Positions 24,035-30,588 of a DNA stretch of 38,685 nucleotides are shown piece after piece. How positions within the stretch are numbered: position 1 is the stretch's first letter; each line of letters starts with the position of its first letter. Source of the stretch: a virus; IMG/VR virus record IMGVR_UViG_3300022707_000592, positions 1 to 38,685 of that record, one strand, 5' to 3'. The notes under the pieces were generated by a model. That model made no database searches. It was not told the DNA's origin and worked only from the letters and a program-made list of their open reading frames with translations. The position numbers and the translations under genes are program-made.

Positions 24035-24232
24035 TTATCCTTTAGGTTTTTTGTCTTCCTTATCCTTTACCGCTTTTGATGGAGCTTTATCTTTTACTGT
24101 CTCTAATGCTTTGTCTAGCTTTTCATTAAAATAGTTGTAGTTGTGTATCATTTGTCCTCCTGCTGCTTTAAGGGAGATTTCTAATATTTCTTTCAATGCC
24201 TTTATGTCCATTTCATTTAGTTCTATTTTCAT
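24035..24232 (-). CDS. hypothetical helical protein with charged tail
   Basis: 65 residues: helices MKIELNEMDIKALKEILEISLKAAGG and YNYFNEKLDKALETVKD, then a lysine-rich tail KAPSKAVKDKEDKKPKG. No recognised domain. It is near the end of the run of small genes preceding the packaging genes. Confidence 0.6.
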   Translation of the reverse strand: MKIELNEMDIKALKEILEISLKAAGGQMIHNYNYFNEKLDKALETVKDKAPSKAVKDKEDKKPKG

Positions 24233-24256
24233 ATGTATATTTTACCACGTTTACTG

Positions 24257-24544
24257 TTAATTTACTATTTCTTTGTAGTCTTTGCCTGTAATGGATTTAT
24301 AGCGTTCTTTCAACAGACTAAACATCCTGATCATTGTGTCTCCAACGACATCTACTTCTGCATCACTTGAAACTGCAGGGCTTACCATAGGGAAAACTTC
24401 AAACATAGCCCCAGCTATCTCTTCCATAGCTTTGCGGACAGCGTCTTCATGGTAAAAGTATTCTCCGTGCTCATTAACATCAAAGTCATAATCATTATCT
24501 AAGGTCATCTCTTCTATTTTCTTGTCGATTAAGGTTTTACTCAT
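24257..24544 (-). CDS. hypothetical protein, overlapping the upstream gene
   Basis: 95 residues from the preferred ATG at 24544 (MSKTLIDKKIEEMTLDNDYDFDVNEHGEYFYHEDAV); the start codon lies inside the upstream stop as ATGAGTAA. An ATG three codons upstream is possible. The N-terminal MSxxLIDKxxxxI resembles the start of the 55-residue protein just upstream (MSNLIDKAMDKIE), hinting at a small duplication. Function unknown. Confidence 0.6.
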   Translation of the reverse strand: MSKTLIDKKIEEMTLDNDYDFDVNEHGEYFYHEDAVRKAMEEIAGAMFEVFPMVSPAVSSDAEVDVVGDTMIRMFSLLKERYKSITGKDYKEIVN

Positions 24545-24704
24545 GGTTTTCATTCATTTCTTCTAAGATGGGACGCAGTTGGTCTTCAACATCACCCCAC
24601 ATATGACTAAGATATTCTGCTAAACAGACAGTACATCCATCAGCTTCAGGAGAAATGTCAATTCTTTCAATTTTATCCATTGCTTTGTCGATTAAGTTAC
24701 TCAT
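24537..24704 (-). CDS. 55-residue hypothetical protein
   Basis: Reads MSNLIDKAMDKIERIDISPEADG, then CTVCLAEYLSHMWGDVEDQLRP and ends NENHE. It has a CxxC pair (residues 24-27) and helical character. It overlaps 4 bp with the gene before (ATGA) and 8 bp with the gene after (ATGAGTAA), classical coupling signatures that support a real gene. Confidence 0.6.
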   Translation of the reverse strand: MSNLIDKAMDKIERIDISPEADGCTVCLAEYLSHMWGDVEDQLRPILEEMNENHE

Positions 24705-24787
24705 ATCTTTGGTTTTATGCTTTCAATAATACCGTTCCTAATAGTAATAACTAAAGGATTGTTCATATTGTTGTTATTGTTACTCAT
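24701..24787 (-). CDS. 28-residue microprotein
   Basis: Reads MSNNNNNMNNPLVITIRNGI and ends IESIKPKI. An asparagine-rich start leads to one beta-like stretch. The TGA stop overlaps the next start (ATGA), the same coupling as in neighbouring genes. With 28 residues it could be only a coupling leader peptide. Confidence 0.4.
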   Translation of the reverse strand: MSNNNNNMNNPLVITIRNGIIESIKPKI

Positions 24788-24811
24788 ACTCTTACTCGCA
24801 CTGTGTGCGGA

Positions 24812-25063
24812 TTAGTTTTTAATAAAATCTATAGACAGGTAATGGACATAACTATCATCACATGAATTATTTTCTTTGATTTTCTCCTTTAGGTCTTCCA
24901 CATCATAACCCCGTTCAAATTCACATTCTTCTAACCCTGTCTCTTTTAGTATATTTTTATACGCCTCAACTTCAGTTTCACCATAGGCAACGGTATCATC
25001 AAACCAAGCCTCAAAGGAGTCTGATTTCATCTTCATATCGTTTATTAGTATAACCTTCTTCAT
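24812..25063 (-). CDS. hypothetical acidic protein
   Basis: 83 residues: MKKVILINDMKMKSDSFEAWFDDTVAYGETEVEAYKNIL, then an E/D-rich helix. The YGETEVEAYKNI pattern (short beta hairpin then helix with A-Y) is common in small phage proteins of the HicB-like or dsRBD-like beta-alpha fold, but this is only a resemblance. Family not assigned. Confidence 0.6.
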   Translation of the reverse strand: MKKVILINDMKMKSDSFEAWFDDTVAYGETEVEAYKNILKETGLEECEFERGYDVEDLKEKIKENNSCDDSYVHYLSIDFIKN

Positions 25064-25086
25064 AAGCTATAGGGGGTTAGGGGTTG

Positions 25087-25272
25087 TTAATCTACTTCTA
25101 TAATCTCTTCGCCTTTCTTTAGTTTAAGGTACTCTTTAGTATCAACTTCGTTCGTGTAGGTATAAACATCATCCCAACCATTATAATTTCTCTTAAGCTG
25201 AACAATGTACACGTAGGTTAAAGACTTTGCGTTTACTTGTTTTTTTATTCTGTATTTATCATCATTCTTCAT
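25087..25272 (-). CDS. hypothetical protein
   Basis: 61 residues, alternating hydrophobic pattern (YRIKKQVNAKSLTYVYIVQLKR), then YTNEVDTKEYLKLKKGEEIIEVD. It could be a small beta-barrel-like protein. No recognised family. Downstream of the two YopX-like genes. Confidence 0.55.
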   Translation of the reverse strand: MKNDDKYRIKKQVNAKSLTYVYIVQLKRNYNGWDDVYTYTNEVDTKEYLKLKKGEEIIEVD

Positions 25273-25376
25273 AATCTACACATATTCCTCTACAGGAGGA
25301 GCTAATTCAACTTATCTAGATAGCTTTGACCGATTTTCTCAAGGGCATCTTTGTACCACTGAATTGTATTATTTGT

Positions 25377-25784
25377 TTACTCATATATTTCTAATAGTTC
25401 GCTGTTTTCTTTGATGTTTCCCATGATTTCAAGATGATTTTCAGTATCCTTATATATGAAATTACTGAACCCAAACTTGTGACCCAATTCGTCTCTTAAA
25501 GGATTAACAGGTACATTAACTGCATAAAACGATAACTCTGGTGAAAACTCAACTATAGCGATTCTGGGATTAGAAGGTGAATCGTAGTCACCATCATTCC
25601 ACTTTACAATATCTCCCTCACAAATCTGAACATCGTTCTTATCCTTTTTGTCTATGTATTGCAACCAGTCGAAGAGTGTAAGTCGTTGCTTTTGATTTCT
25701 AATATCAGGAAAGCCTTTTTCGTTCATTTCGATCATCTTCTTTCTTAATTTGTCCCATACTCTGTATCTAGGTTCTCTGCTCAT
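25377..25784 (-). CDS. YopX-family protein, copy 1
   Basis: 135 residues. The start SREPRYRVWDKLRKKMIEM, the middle LQYIDKKDKNDVQICEGDIVKW and the C-terminal EIMGNIKENSELLE are the standard landmarks of the YopX family (named after B. subtilis SPbeta YopX), common in phages and mobile elements. Its function is not established. Its neighbour upstream is a second YopX-like gene. The reading frame stays open after the TAA at 25377, with a protein-like 24-codon tail (see findings). Confidence 0.85.
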   Translation of the reverse strand: MSREPRYRVWDKLRKKMIEMNEKGFPDIRNQKQRLTLFDWLQYIDKKDKNDVQICEGDIVKWNDGDYDSPSNPRIAIVEFSPELSFYAVNVPVNPLRDELGHKFGFSNFIYKDTENHLEIMGNIKENSELLEIYE

Positions 25785-25786
25785 AT

Positions 25787-26179
25787 TTATTTCTCTTTAG
25801 CTTCTAATAATTCTGGGTTCTGATATATATCTCCTATGACTTTTAATTCAAAGGGTGTATTAATACCATAAGTTTCATCGTCTTTCTTCCCTTTTACATA
25901 ACGATCTAATCCAAATCTAGCTTCATCTTCAACCCATACAACAACCCACTGACATGGATTTTTTGTATTAGGTGCTTCTAATATGTCGCCTTCAACAATG
26001 GGTGTTTTGTCCTTATCCTTTTTGCCTGTGTATTGCATGAACACAACATCACCTTTTCCTGTCACAGTATTTTCATTAACGTATAGAAGATGTGAAAATT
26101 TACTTTCCCCAAACATATCTTTTAGGTTATACATCTCTTTCTCTTCTTTGTCCCATGCTCGAAAGCGTAGTTCTCTCAT
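25787..26179 (-). CDS. YopX-family protein, copy 2
   Basis: 130 residues with the same landmarks as the gene downstream: RELRFRAWDKEEKEMYNL, VVFMQYTGKKDKDKTPIVEGDILEA and the C-terminal VIGDIYQNPELLE. The two copies are clearly related but divergent, so the duplication is old or they were acquired separately. Biochemical role unknown. It is 3 nt from copy 1 and close to the gene before. Confidence 0.88.
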   Translation of the reverse strand: MRELRFRAWDKEEKEMYNLKDMFGESKFSHLLYVNENTVTGKGDVVFMQYTGKKDKDKTPIVEGDILEAPNTKNPCQWVVVWVEDEARFGLDRYVKGKKDDETYGINTPFELKVIGDIYQNPELLEAKEK

Positions 26180-26182
26180 ATA

Positions 26183-26563
26183 TTATTTATCTATTAACTC
26201 TACTAATAAACTTCTAATATCGTAAAGTAATTTAGTATCATCATCAACACCTCTGAAACCCGTACGTTCAGAAACATCATACTTAAACTCTCTAACTTTT
26301 TTATCTTCAACTACATTATATTTATCATCTTCTAGTTTTACCTTTTTACCAATAATATCACTACCAGCAGGTTCAATATTACTTTCTTCAAATTCAAAAC
26401 CACAATCATTTATAAGTATAAGATGAAACTTTTCAGACCATATTGTATTTTCTTTAATGAAACTACTAAAATAAGCAAATTTACCATCTTTAAACCAACC
26501 CTTATATATGCCCTCTTCAAATATGTGAAATCCATCTTCTGATTTATATTTTTTTATAATCAT
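26183..26563 (-). CDS. hypothetical protein
   Basis: 126 residues, MIIKKYKSEDGFHIFEEGIYKGWFKDGKFAYFSSF and a strongly charged C-terminal half (KKVKLEDDKYNVVEDKKVREF). Several short beta hairpins seem likely. No family recognised. It lies directly before the YopX pair. Confidence 0.6.
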   Translation of the reverse strand: MIIKKYKSEDGFHIFEEGIYKGWFKDGKFAYFSSFIKENTIWSEKFHLILINDCGFEFEESNIEPAGSDIIGKKVKLEDDKYNVVEDKKVREFKYDVSERTGFRGVDDDTKLLYDIRSLLVELIDK

Positions 26564-26568
26564 ATTGT

Positions 26569-26778
26569 TTATAGTTTATTACGAATAATTATCTTAATAA
26601 GTTCCACAATATCTGTTTCTACAATCCAAGCATCAAAGGCTTCTGAAAGGTCATCATCAAGTATCATTCCGCCTTCTTCCTCTGCATGATGTTTAGCTAA
26701 TACTTCAGAATGGTCATTAATTAGGTTCTCTAGTTTTGTATAGAGTTTTAGGTATTCTTTTTTATAGTCTGTAATCAT
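26569..26778 (-). CDS. hypothetical small acidic helical protein
   Basis: 69 residues from ATG at 26778 (MITDYKKEYLKLYTKLENLINDH); five further codons upstream overlap the previous gene. Helical, with an acidic middle (HAEEEGGMILDDDLSEAFDAW) and ending IKIIIRNKL. No recognised family. Confidence 0.55.
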   Translation of the reverse strand: MITDYKKEYLKLYTKLENLINDHSEVLAKHHAEEEGGMILDDDLSEAFDAWIVETDIVELIKIIIRNKL

Positions 26779-26779
26779 A

Positions 26780-27061
26780 TTACTTTCCTGCAAATCCTCC
26801 TTCGAGCATCTTTTTCATTTCCTCTTTTGTCTTATAAACCATACCTCTGAATCCTTCTACTGAATAAACTCGTTCAAAGAAATCATAGTTATTTACATTT
26901 TCTACAATATGCCTCGAAATGTATTCACTTTTTAACTCAACATGGTTCCAAATATCTTCTATTGATTTATACCCATCACCTTCACCTTCTAACTTATCAC
27001 TCAATATTGCCCCCTCCTCCCACATGAAGTTGTCTTTTTTTACTCTGTAGTATTTAACCAT
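26780..27061 (-). CDS. hypothetical protein
   Basis: 93 residues starting MVKYYRVKKDNFMWEEGAIL, with the segment SIEDIWNHVELKSEYISRHIVENVNNYDFFERVY. The N-terminal pattern (YRVKKDNFMWEEGAIL) recalls small phage proteins carrying a beta-barrel start, but I cannot name the family. Confidence 0.55.
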   Translation of the reverse strand: MVKYYRVKKDNFMWEEGAILSDKLEGEGDGYKSIEDIWNHVELKSEYISRHIVENVNNYDFFERVYSVEGFRGMVYKTKEEMKKMLEGGFAGK

Positions 27062-27070
27062 AATAATTTT

Positions 27071-27478
27071 CTATTTATCCTCTTTTAATAAACCGTCTAC
27101 AACTTCTTCCTTAAATGTCTTTCCTTCCCTCTTTAGTAACCATGATAGGAATATTTTAGCTCCATCATCTGTTAATATGTCGTTGTTTTCAGTTATTCCG
27201 GCTTTTTGGAATGCCTGTGCTGGTTCTCCTTTAAACATTAATGTAAATTTTTGTATTAGATCGTTCATAATTGATACGGCTTTGCCGTTGTTAGATTTTA
27301 TAATTTTTACTGTACCTTCAATAGAAATATAGAAATATCTGAGTTCTCTTCCTACCTTAACAGTAAAGTCTCCAGTTTCATTAATTTTTGTAATAATACC
27401 CTGATAATCATCAAATACATCTACAGCATGAACCTTGTCTCCTACCTTTATCTTTCCCCTTGAATCTTTAATTAACAT
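27071..27478 (-). CDS. KOW/SH3-like N-terminal domain plus phage C-terminal domain
   Basis: 135 residues. Residues about 8-60 (GKIKVGDKVHAVDVFDDYQGIITKINETGDFTVKVG) form a KOW/SH3-like beta-barrel pattern. Residues about 71-130 (MNDLIQKFTLMFKGEPAQAFQKAGITENNDILTDDGAKIFLSWLL) match a small domain often encoded alone in phages. The two halves look like a fusion of two genes usually found separate; an internal Met at the junction could also start the second alone. Role unknown. Confidence 0.6.
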   Translation of the reverse strand: MLIKDSRGKIKVGDKVHAVDVFDDYQGIITKINETGDFTVKVGRELRYFYISIEGTVKIIKSNNGKAVSIMNDLIQKFTLMFKGEPAQAFQKAGITENNDILTDDGAKIFLSWLLKREGKTFKEEVVDGLLKEDK

Positions 27479-27480
27479 AT

Positions 27481-27942
27481 TTATCTCTTCTTCTTATCCC
27501 AATAATATTTACGACCCTTTTCTTGTTCTTGTTTTCTATGCTCCAAGTAATACTTTCTTCTAGCTTTTTTGGCTTTACTCTTCTTATGATATTCTTTAGC
27601 TTCTTCTTTGTGTTCTGCCTGATACTTCTTGTTGTATATCTTCTTGGTTCGTTTTTTAGCGGCTTCTGTCATCAGCTTCCTTTTGGGTTTCTTAGTAAAA
27701 CTCTCATTCATATCTATTAAATCCATTCTGTCATTTGGCGTGGGCTTTCCTAAGTAAGTTAAATCTTTCTTCTCCACCAATACTGTCTTAGCGGGTTCTT
27801 CTGGGATTTTCTTTTCTTCTAGGTTTAGGTGTTTGTAGATTAGGTCTAACTTTTTTTCTAGTTCGTTTAAATATTTGAAAATCCGTCCCTCATTTTCCTT
27901 CAACCTCTCTATCCTCTCTTGTAGGTCTTTTTTTCTTATCAT
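27481..27942 (-). CDS. basic coiled-coil protein
   Basis: 153 residues. N-terminal coiled coil (DLQERIERLKENEGRIFKYLNELEKKLDLIYKHL, about 6-40), a loose middle and a very basic C-terminal helix (KKRTKKIYNKKYQAEHKEEAKEYHKKSKAKKARRKYYLEHRK). The tail resembles the arginine/lysine-rich helices of HNH-associated or nucleic-acid-binding phage proteins, but no catalytic motif is visible. A palindromic site lies just upstream (27987-28002). Confidence 0.6.
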   Translation of the reverse strand: MIRKKDLQERIERLKENEGRIFKYLNELEKKLDLIYKHLNLEEKKIPEEPAKTVLVEKKDLTYLGKPTPNDRMDLIDMNESFTKKPKRKLMTEAAKKRTKKIYNKKYQAEHKEEAKEYHKKSKAKKARRKYYLEHRKQEQEKGRKYYWDKKKR

Positions 27943-27986
27943 AGTAGTTAGTGTCTTTAATTGCTTTTACTGCCCTTAAATCGTCT

Positions 27987-28002
27987 CCTGTGACGTTACA
28001 GG
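27987..28002. promoter_or_regulatory. 16-bp palindrome, operator-like
   Basis: CCTGTGACGTTACAGG is an inverted repeat with arms CCTGT/ACAGG and core ACGT. It lies in the 65-nt gap between the SSB-like gene (stop 28008) and the coiled-coil gene (start 27942). Size and symmetry suit a dimeric DNA-binding protein; a short RNA hairpin is the alternative. Confidence 0.45.
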
Positions 28003-28007
28003 GGATA

Positions 28008-28619
28008 TTAGAAGGCGACTTCTTCTCCAGTTTCAGGGTCTACGACCATACTCTGCATTCTTTTGTATTCTTCTGATTCTTTTATGTCTTCCTGTAGGAA
28101 TTCTGGCATTTCATTAAACTTATCAGTTTCAAAGTTATCTACATCAAATGTGTAGCTGGGGTTAATCTGATCTGGTACTTTTTGGTCTTTCATTAACTTT
28201 GTTATGTTTTCTATGATGTTGTAGTTGTTTCCCGATTTTTCAGACTTCTTATGTCCAACAGTTATTAAACATGGGCTTCCTATCAAATCCCATACGTTGA
28301 TGAAATCAAAACCATCTTCATCATCCTTTGTAGGTTCTAGTTCACAGGCATCTGCTACTTTTCTTAGATTTGCTCTTTCATTGAAAGACAGTGTGTATCC
28401 AGTTGATATTACACGTGGTTGTTCTCCTTTCTCTTCTTTGAATACTTTTAGTTCTGTTGGTAGTTCGTAGGTAATACGGATTTTATCCTGTATTGCTCCC
28501 TGATACCCCTCTACATGTCCAAGATGGATAATGCTGTAGATACGAGCAGGATATGTTCCGTCTTCAATTATCTCTCTCTGTGGCATAGGGTTATCTTTTG
28601 CTTTTAGTTCTGTTTTCAT
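28008..28619 (-). CDS. putative ssDNA-binding / recombination accessory protein
   Basis: 203 residues. The order REIIEDGTYPARIYSIIHLGHVEG, DKIRITYELPTEL, VISTGYTLSFNERANLRKVADAC, FDFINVWDLIGSPCLITVGHKKS, NYNIIENITKL corresponds to a phage protein group with an OB-fold-like pattern that often sits near replication and recombination genes. The acidic C-terminal tail (PEFLQEDIKESEEY) fits an SSB-type partner-binding end. If right, it would coat single-stranded phage DNA. Moderate confidence: the pattern is recognised, the activity is inferred. Confidence 0.6.
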   Translation of the reverse strand: MKTELKAKDNPMPQREIIEDGTYPARIYSIIHLGHVEGYQGAIQDKIRITYELPTELKVFKEEKGEQPRVISTGYTLSFNERANLRKVADACELEPTKDDEDGFDFINVWDLIGSPCLITVGHKKSEKSGNNYNIIENITKLMKDQKVPDQINPSYTFDVDNFETDKFNEMPEFLQEDIKESEEYKRMQSMVVDPETGEEVAF

Positions 28620-28620
28620 A

Positions 28621-28806
28621 TTATTTAAAACATCTTAAAGGAACTTTCGATTGTTCCATGTCTTGTAATAGTTCACAGTCTCCGTATTTTAGGATGGCTC
28701 TTCCACGACTGTCTCCAATAAATGCTGCTACTATTGATGATATTGCAAACATTAATACTATTCCTAAAAAGAAAGCTAGCCATACTTGTCCTTCATCGTA
28801 ATTCAT
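28621..28806 (-). CDS. small membrane protein
   Basis: 61 residues with one strong N-terminal membrane helix (VWLAFFLGIVLMFAISSIVAAFIG, about 8-31) followed by a soluble tail (DSRGRAILKYGDCELLQDMEQSK). It starts near the preceding gene (TAA, two bases, ATG). It could be an envelope-acting early protein such as a superinfection blocker; no family recognised. Confidence 0.6.
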   Translation of the reverse strand: MNYDEGQVWLAFFLGIVLMFAISSIVAAFIGDSRGRAILKYGDCELLQDMEQSKVPLRCFK

Positions 28807-28808
28807 AT

Positions 28809-28949
28809 TTATTTAATGGGATTACCGTGTTTATCACGTACTATGCTAGTAATTTGGTGGCTTTCTTCACTCATTCTTCTCTCTTGAGGGTCAACCCATC
28901 CTTCTGTATCTCCCCAGATTATATATGTCATCATTTCCGCAGCATTCAT
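28809..28949 (-). CDS. 46-residue hypothetical protein
   Basis: Reads MNAAEMMTYIIWGDTEGWVD, then PQERRMSEESHQITSI and ends KHGNPIK. Start ATG at 28949 overlaps the previous stop as ATGA, and the stop is 2 nt before the next start, so it fits the operon pattern. Function unknown. Confidence 0.6.
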   Translation of the reverse strand: MNAAEMMTYIIWGDTEGWVDPQERRMSEESHQITSIVRDKHGNPIK

Positions 28950-29092
28950 GATTTATCTACTCTATTTAGTAGTTGAGATTCGACTAGGTAATCTCGTTCA
29001 GCAATACCAGCGTCTTTATCAAATGACTCTGTACGACCATGTATCACTCTATTCATATTTGCATCTATAACTTCTCCGTTCATTCTGTTCAT
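28946..29092 (-). CDS. 48-residue hypothetical protein
   Basis: Reads MNRMNGEVIDANMNRVIHGR, then TESFDKDAGIAERDYLVESQ and ends NRVDKS. It ends with a 4-bp ATGA overlap onto the next gene. It is the first gene after a strong pseudoknot-forming sequence (29105-29157), which would be its leader. Function unknown. Confidence 0.55.
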   Translation of the reverse strand: MNRMNGEVIDANMNRVIHGRTESFDKDAGIAERDYLVESQLLNRVDKS

Positions 29093-29104
29093 AGTATTTT
29101 TACC

Positions 29105-29157
29105 AAAGGGGGGCACTGCGACTTAGCGTAACAGTATCCCCCCTTCAGTGCTAAGTC
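29105..29157. promoter_or_regulatory. GC-rich pseudoknot / switch element
   Basis: AAAGGGGGG (29105-29113) pairs with CCCCCCTT (29138-29145). GACTTAGC (29120-29127), inside that loop, pairs perfectly with GCTAAGTC (29150-29157) outside it, an H-type pseudoknot. A third option pairs GCACTG (29113-29118) with CAGTGC (29146-29151). In this AT-rich genome three overlapping perfect matches in 53 nt are unlikely by chance. The element lies in the 86-nt gap before the 48-residue gene. Confidence 0.7.
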
Positions 29158-29178
29158 TATTAATATACTAGAATTATA

Positions 29179-29535
29179 CTACTTTCCTTTCTTGTCTTCA
29201 ACCTCTTTATCCACAGGTTCTTTCTTTAATTTCTGAGTGTCCATATGGATGAATATAGGGCCAACAATCTCTGCTGATAATCCTGCTTCCTTTAGAACGG
29301 CACGTATTAGTAGTTCTTCTTGTGAGTTTATTTCAACATCTTTACCTTTAGTTACTTTCTCTGCTAGTTCCATACATAAAATAGAGTCATGTTTCTGTGC
29401 ATCTGCCCTACTAAGGAATCGAGCAATTACAATGCCATAAGTTGAATCTGTTTCACGTTCTGTATCTTTATATTCTATGTAGTTCTCTCCTGTCTCATAG
29501 TTTTTGATTTTTGTGTCTGTTTTTATTTTAAACAT
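29179..29535 (-). CDS. hypothetical protein
   Basis: 118 residues starting MFKIKTDTKIKNYETGENYIEYKDTERETDSTYGIVIARFLSRADAQKHDS. A beta-rich N-terminal half is followed by helical segments (LAEKVTKGKDVEINSQEELLIRAVLKEAGL) and a charged tail ending in KKGK. No recognised family. Followed downstream by the pseudoknot element. Confidence 0.6.
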   Translation of the reverse strand: MFKIKTDTKIKNYETGENYIEYKDTERETDSTYGIVIARFLSRADAQKHDSILCMELAEKVTKGKDVEINSQEELLIRAVLKEAGLSAEIVGPIFIHMDTQKLKKEPVDKEVEDKKGK

Positions 29536-29537
29536 AA

Positions 29538-29759
29538 TTATTCTTTGTTATCTTCTAATAATTGGTCTTGGATATTAGTATATCCAGCTATTACTCCTAG
29601 TGGCGGAAACAATACACCTCCTCCTCTGATTATCTCAGCCTTGTAGGGAGCATTGAAGTCCAGTTGAATTAATCTAACAAGGTTCTTTGCATAACCAAAT
29701 ATTACAAAGAATGTTAGTACAGCTCCAACTGTTAATAATACTATTCCTAATTTATCCAT
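29538..29759 (-). CDS. small membrane protein
   Basis: 73 residues: an N-terminal membrane helix (LGIVLLTVGAVLTFFVIFGYA, about 4-24), then AKNLVRLIQLDFNAPYKAEIIRGGGVLFPPLGVIAGYTNI and an acidic end. The second half is weakly hydrophobic with G and P. It forms a membrane-protein pair with the next small gene upstream. Function unknown. Confidence 0.6.
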   Translation of the reverse strand: MDKLGIVLLTVGAVLTFFVIFGYAKNLVRLIQLDFNAPYKAEIIRGGGVLFPPLGVIAGYTNIQDQLLEDNKE

Positions 29760-29762
29760 ATA

Positions 29763-29909
29763 TTAAAATAAAATTAATCCTGCTAATAAATATAATATAC
29801 CTACAAGTGACAGAAATGCTAGACCTGACTTTAGGTATGTTTCTTCTTTTATTATCTCTACTACGGGGATTTTTGTATTTGTGATCTCTAATCCTACTAC
29901 GTGTTTCAT
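29763..29909 (-). CDS. 48-residue membrane microprotein
   Basis: Reads MKHVVGLEITNTKIPVVEII, then KEETYLKSG and one C-terminal membrane helix (LAFLSLVGILYLLAGLILF). The start overlaps the upstream stop (ATGA), the usual coupling in this genome. A tail-anchored topology is likely. Function unknown. Confidence 0.6.
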   Translation of the reverse strand: MKHVVGLEITNTKIPVVEIIKEETYLKSGLAFLSLVGILYLLAGLILF

Positions 29910-30436
29910 ATTCCAAACACGATACGAAGATCGTCATTACATTCTTTAACGCATTTTTGTGCATCATTCCCAGCTTCAAAATAACCAATGGGAGAATAAT
30001 GTTGTTGTCCTATTTCACTAAGAAATTTTACAAGTATTCCCATGTCATCTATGATAGTTGTCCTGTATTTATCGTTATGTCCACTCTCTTCTTCTGTCAT
30101 TCCATTCTCCCACTTCCACTTCTTTATCCTAGCTATAGCCTTTCTACGTTCTAGTTCTTTTTCTGCTTCTTCTTTTGTTAGGAATGCGTTGCCATATTCT
30201 AAATGAGAACGATAGTCAACATGGTCTTGACCTGTAATAACAAGTTTTTCGATATAATCATCACTACCAATAAACCAATATCTATCTCCTTCAGTAAGGT
30301 CATATATGGATTTTGGTTTAGGGTCTGAGACAAAAACCCTTCCAGTATCTACTGTTTTTGTAATTTCTTGATCTGTAAAGAACTTGGTTGTAGTCCCTGT
30401 ATCTTCGTTTTTAATTGTTACTTTGAAATTACTCAT
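29906..30436 (-). CDS. conserved phage protein of unknown function
   Basis: 176 residues. Landmarks: DLTEGDRYWFIGSDDYIEKLVI (about 47-68), NAFLTKEEAEKELERRKAIARIKKWKWEN (about 83-111) and a C-terminal domain ending DAQKCVKECNDDLRIVFGI. The AFLTKEEAEKELERRKAIARIKKW segment occurs in proteins of many phages, where it appears as a linker helix after a small beta domain. Role unknown. It overlaps both neighbours by 4 bp. Confidence 0.65.
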   Translation of the reverse strand: MSNFKVTIKNEDTGTTTKFFTDQEITKTVDTGRVFVSDPKPKSIYDLTEGDRYWFIGSDDYIEKLVITGQDHVDYRSHLEYGNAFLTKEEAEKELERRKAIARIKKWKWENGMTEEESGHNDKYRTTIIDDMGILVKFLSEIGQQHYSPIGYFEAGNDAQKCVKECNDDLRIVFGI

Positions 30437-30588
30437 GATTCATCTACTCTAAGCTCATCCGCTTTTTCATTAACTATTGATGTGATGTAAGCAATCATAA
30501 TCGCCCCCCAATAAAGGATGTAGAAGGGTAAGAAAATATACATTACTATTACCCGAAATATTCCAAACTTGATTTTTTCTTGTTTCAT
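30433..30588 (-). CDS. small membrane protein
   Basis: 51 residues from the preferred ATG at 30588 (MKQEKIKFGIFRVIVMYIF), context TTATTATG. One or two membrane helices are likely (FRVIVMYIFLPFYILYWGAIMIAYI). The frame stays open 32 codons upstream and encodes another hydrophobic stretch (FSIISFITFVLYILIKCI), so a longer two-helix form starting at 30684 is possible. The stop overlaps the next start. Confidence 0.55.
   Translation of the reverse strand: MKQEKIKFGIFRVIVMYIFLPFYILYWGAIMIAYITSIVNEKADELRVDES

Noticed and set aside
29752-29988. 78-codon minus-strand frame (MVILKLGMMHKNA...)
   Set aside because: It overlaps two better-supported genes (29763-29909 and 29906-30436) that are joined by an ATGA overlap.
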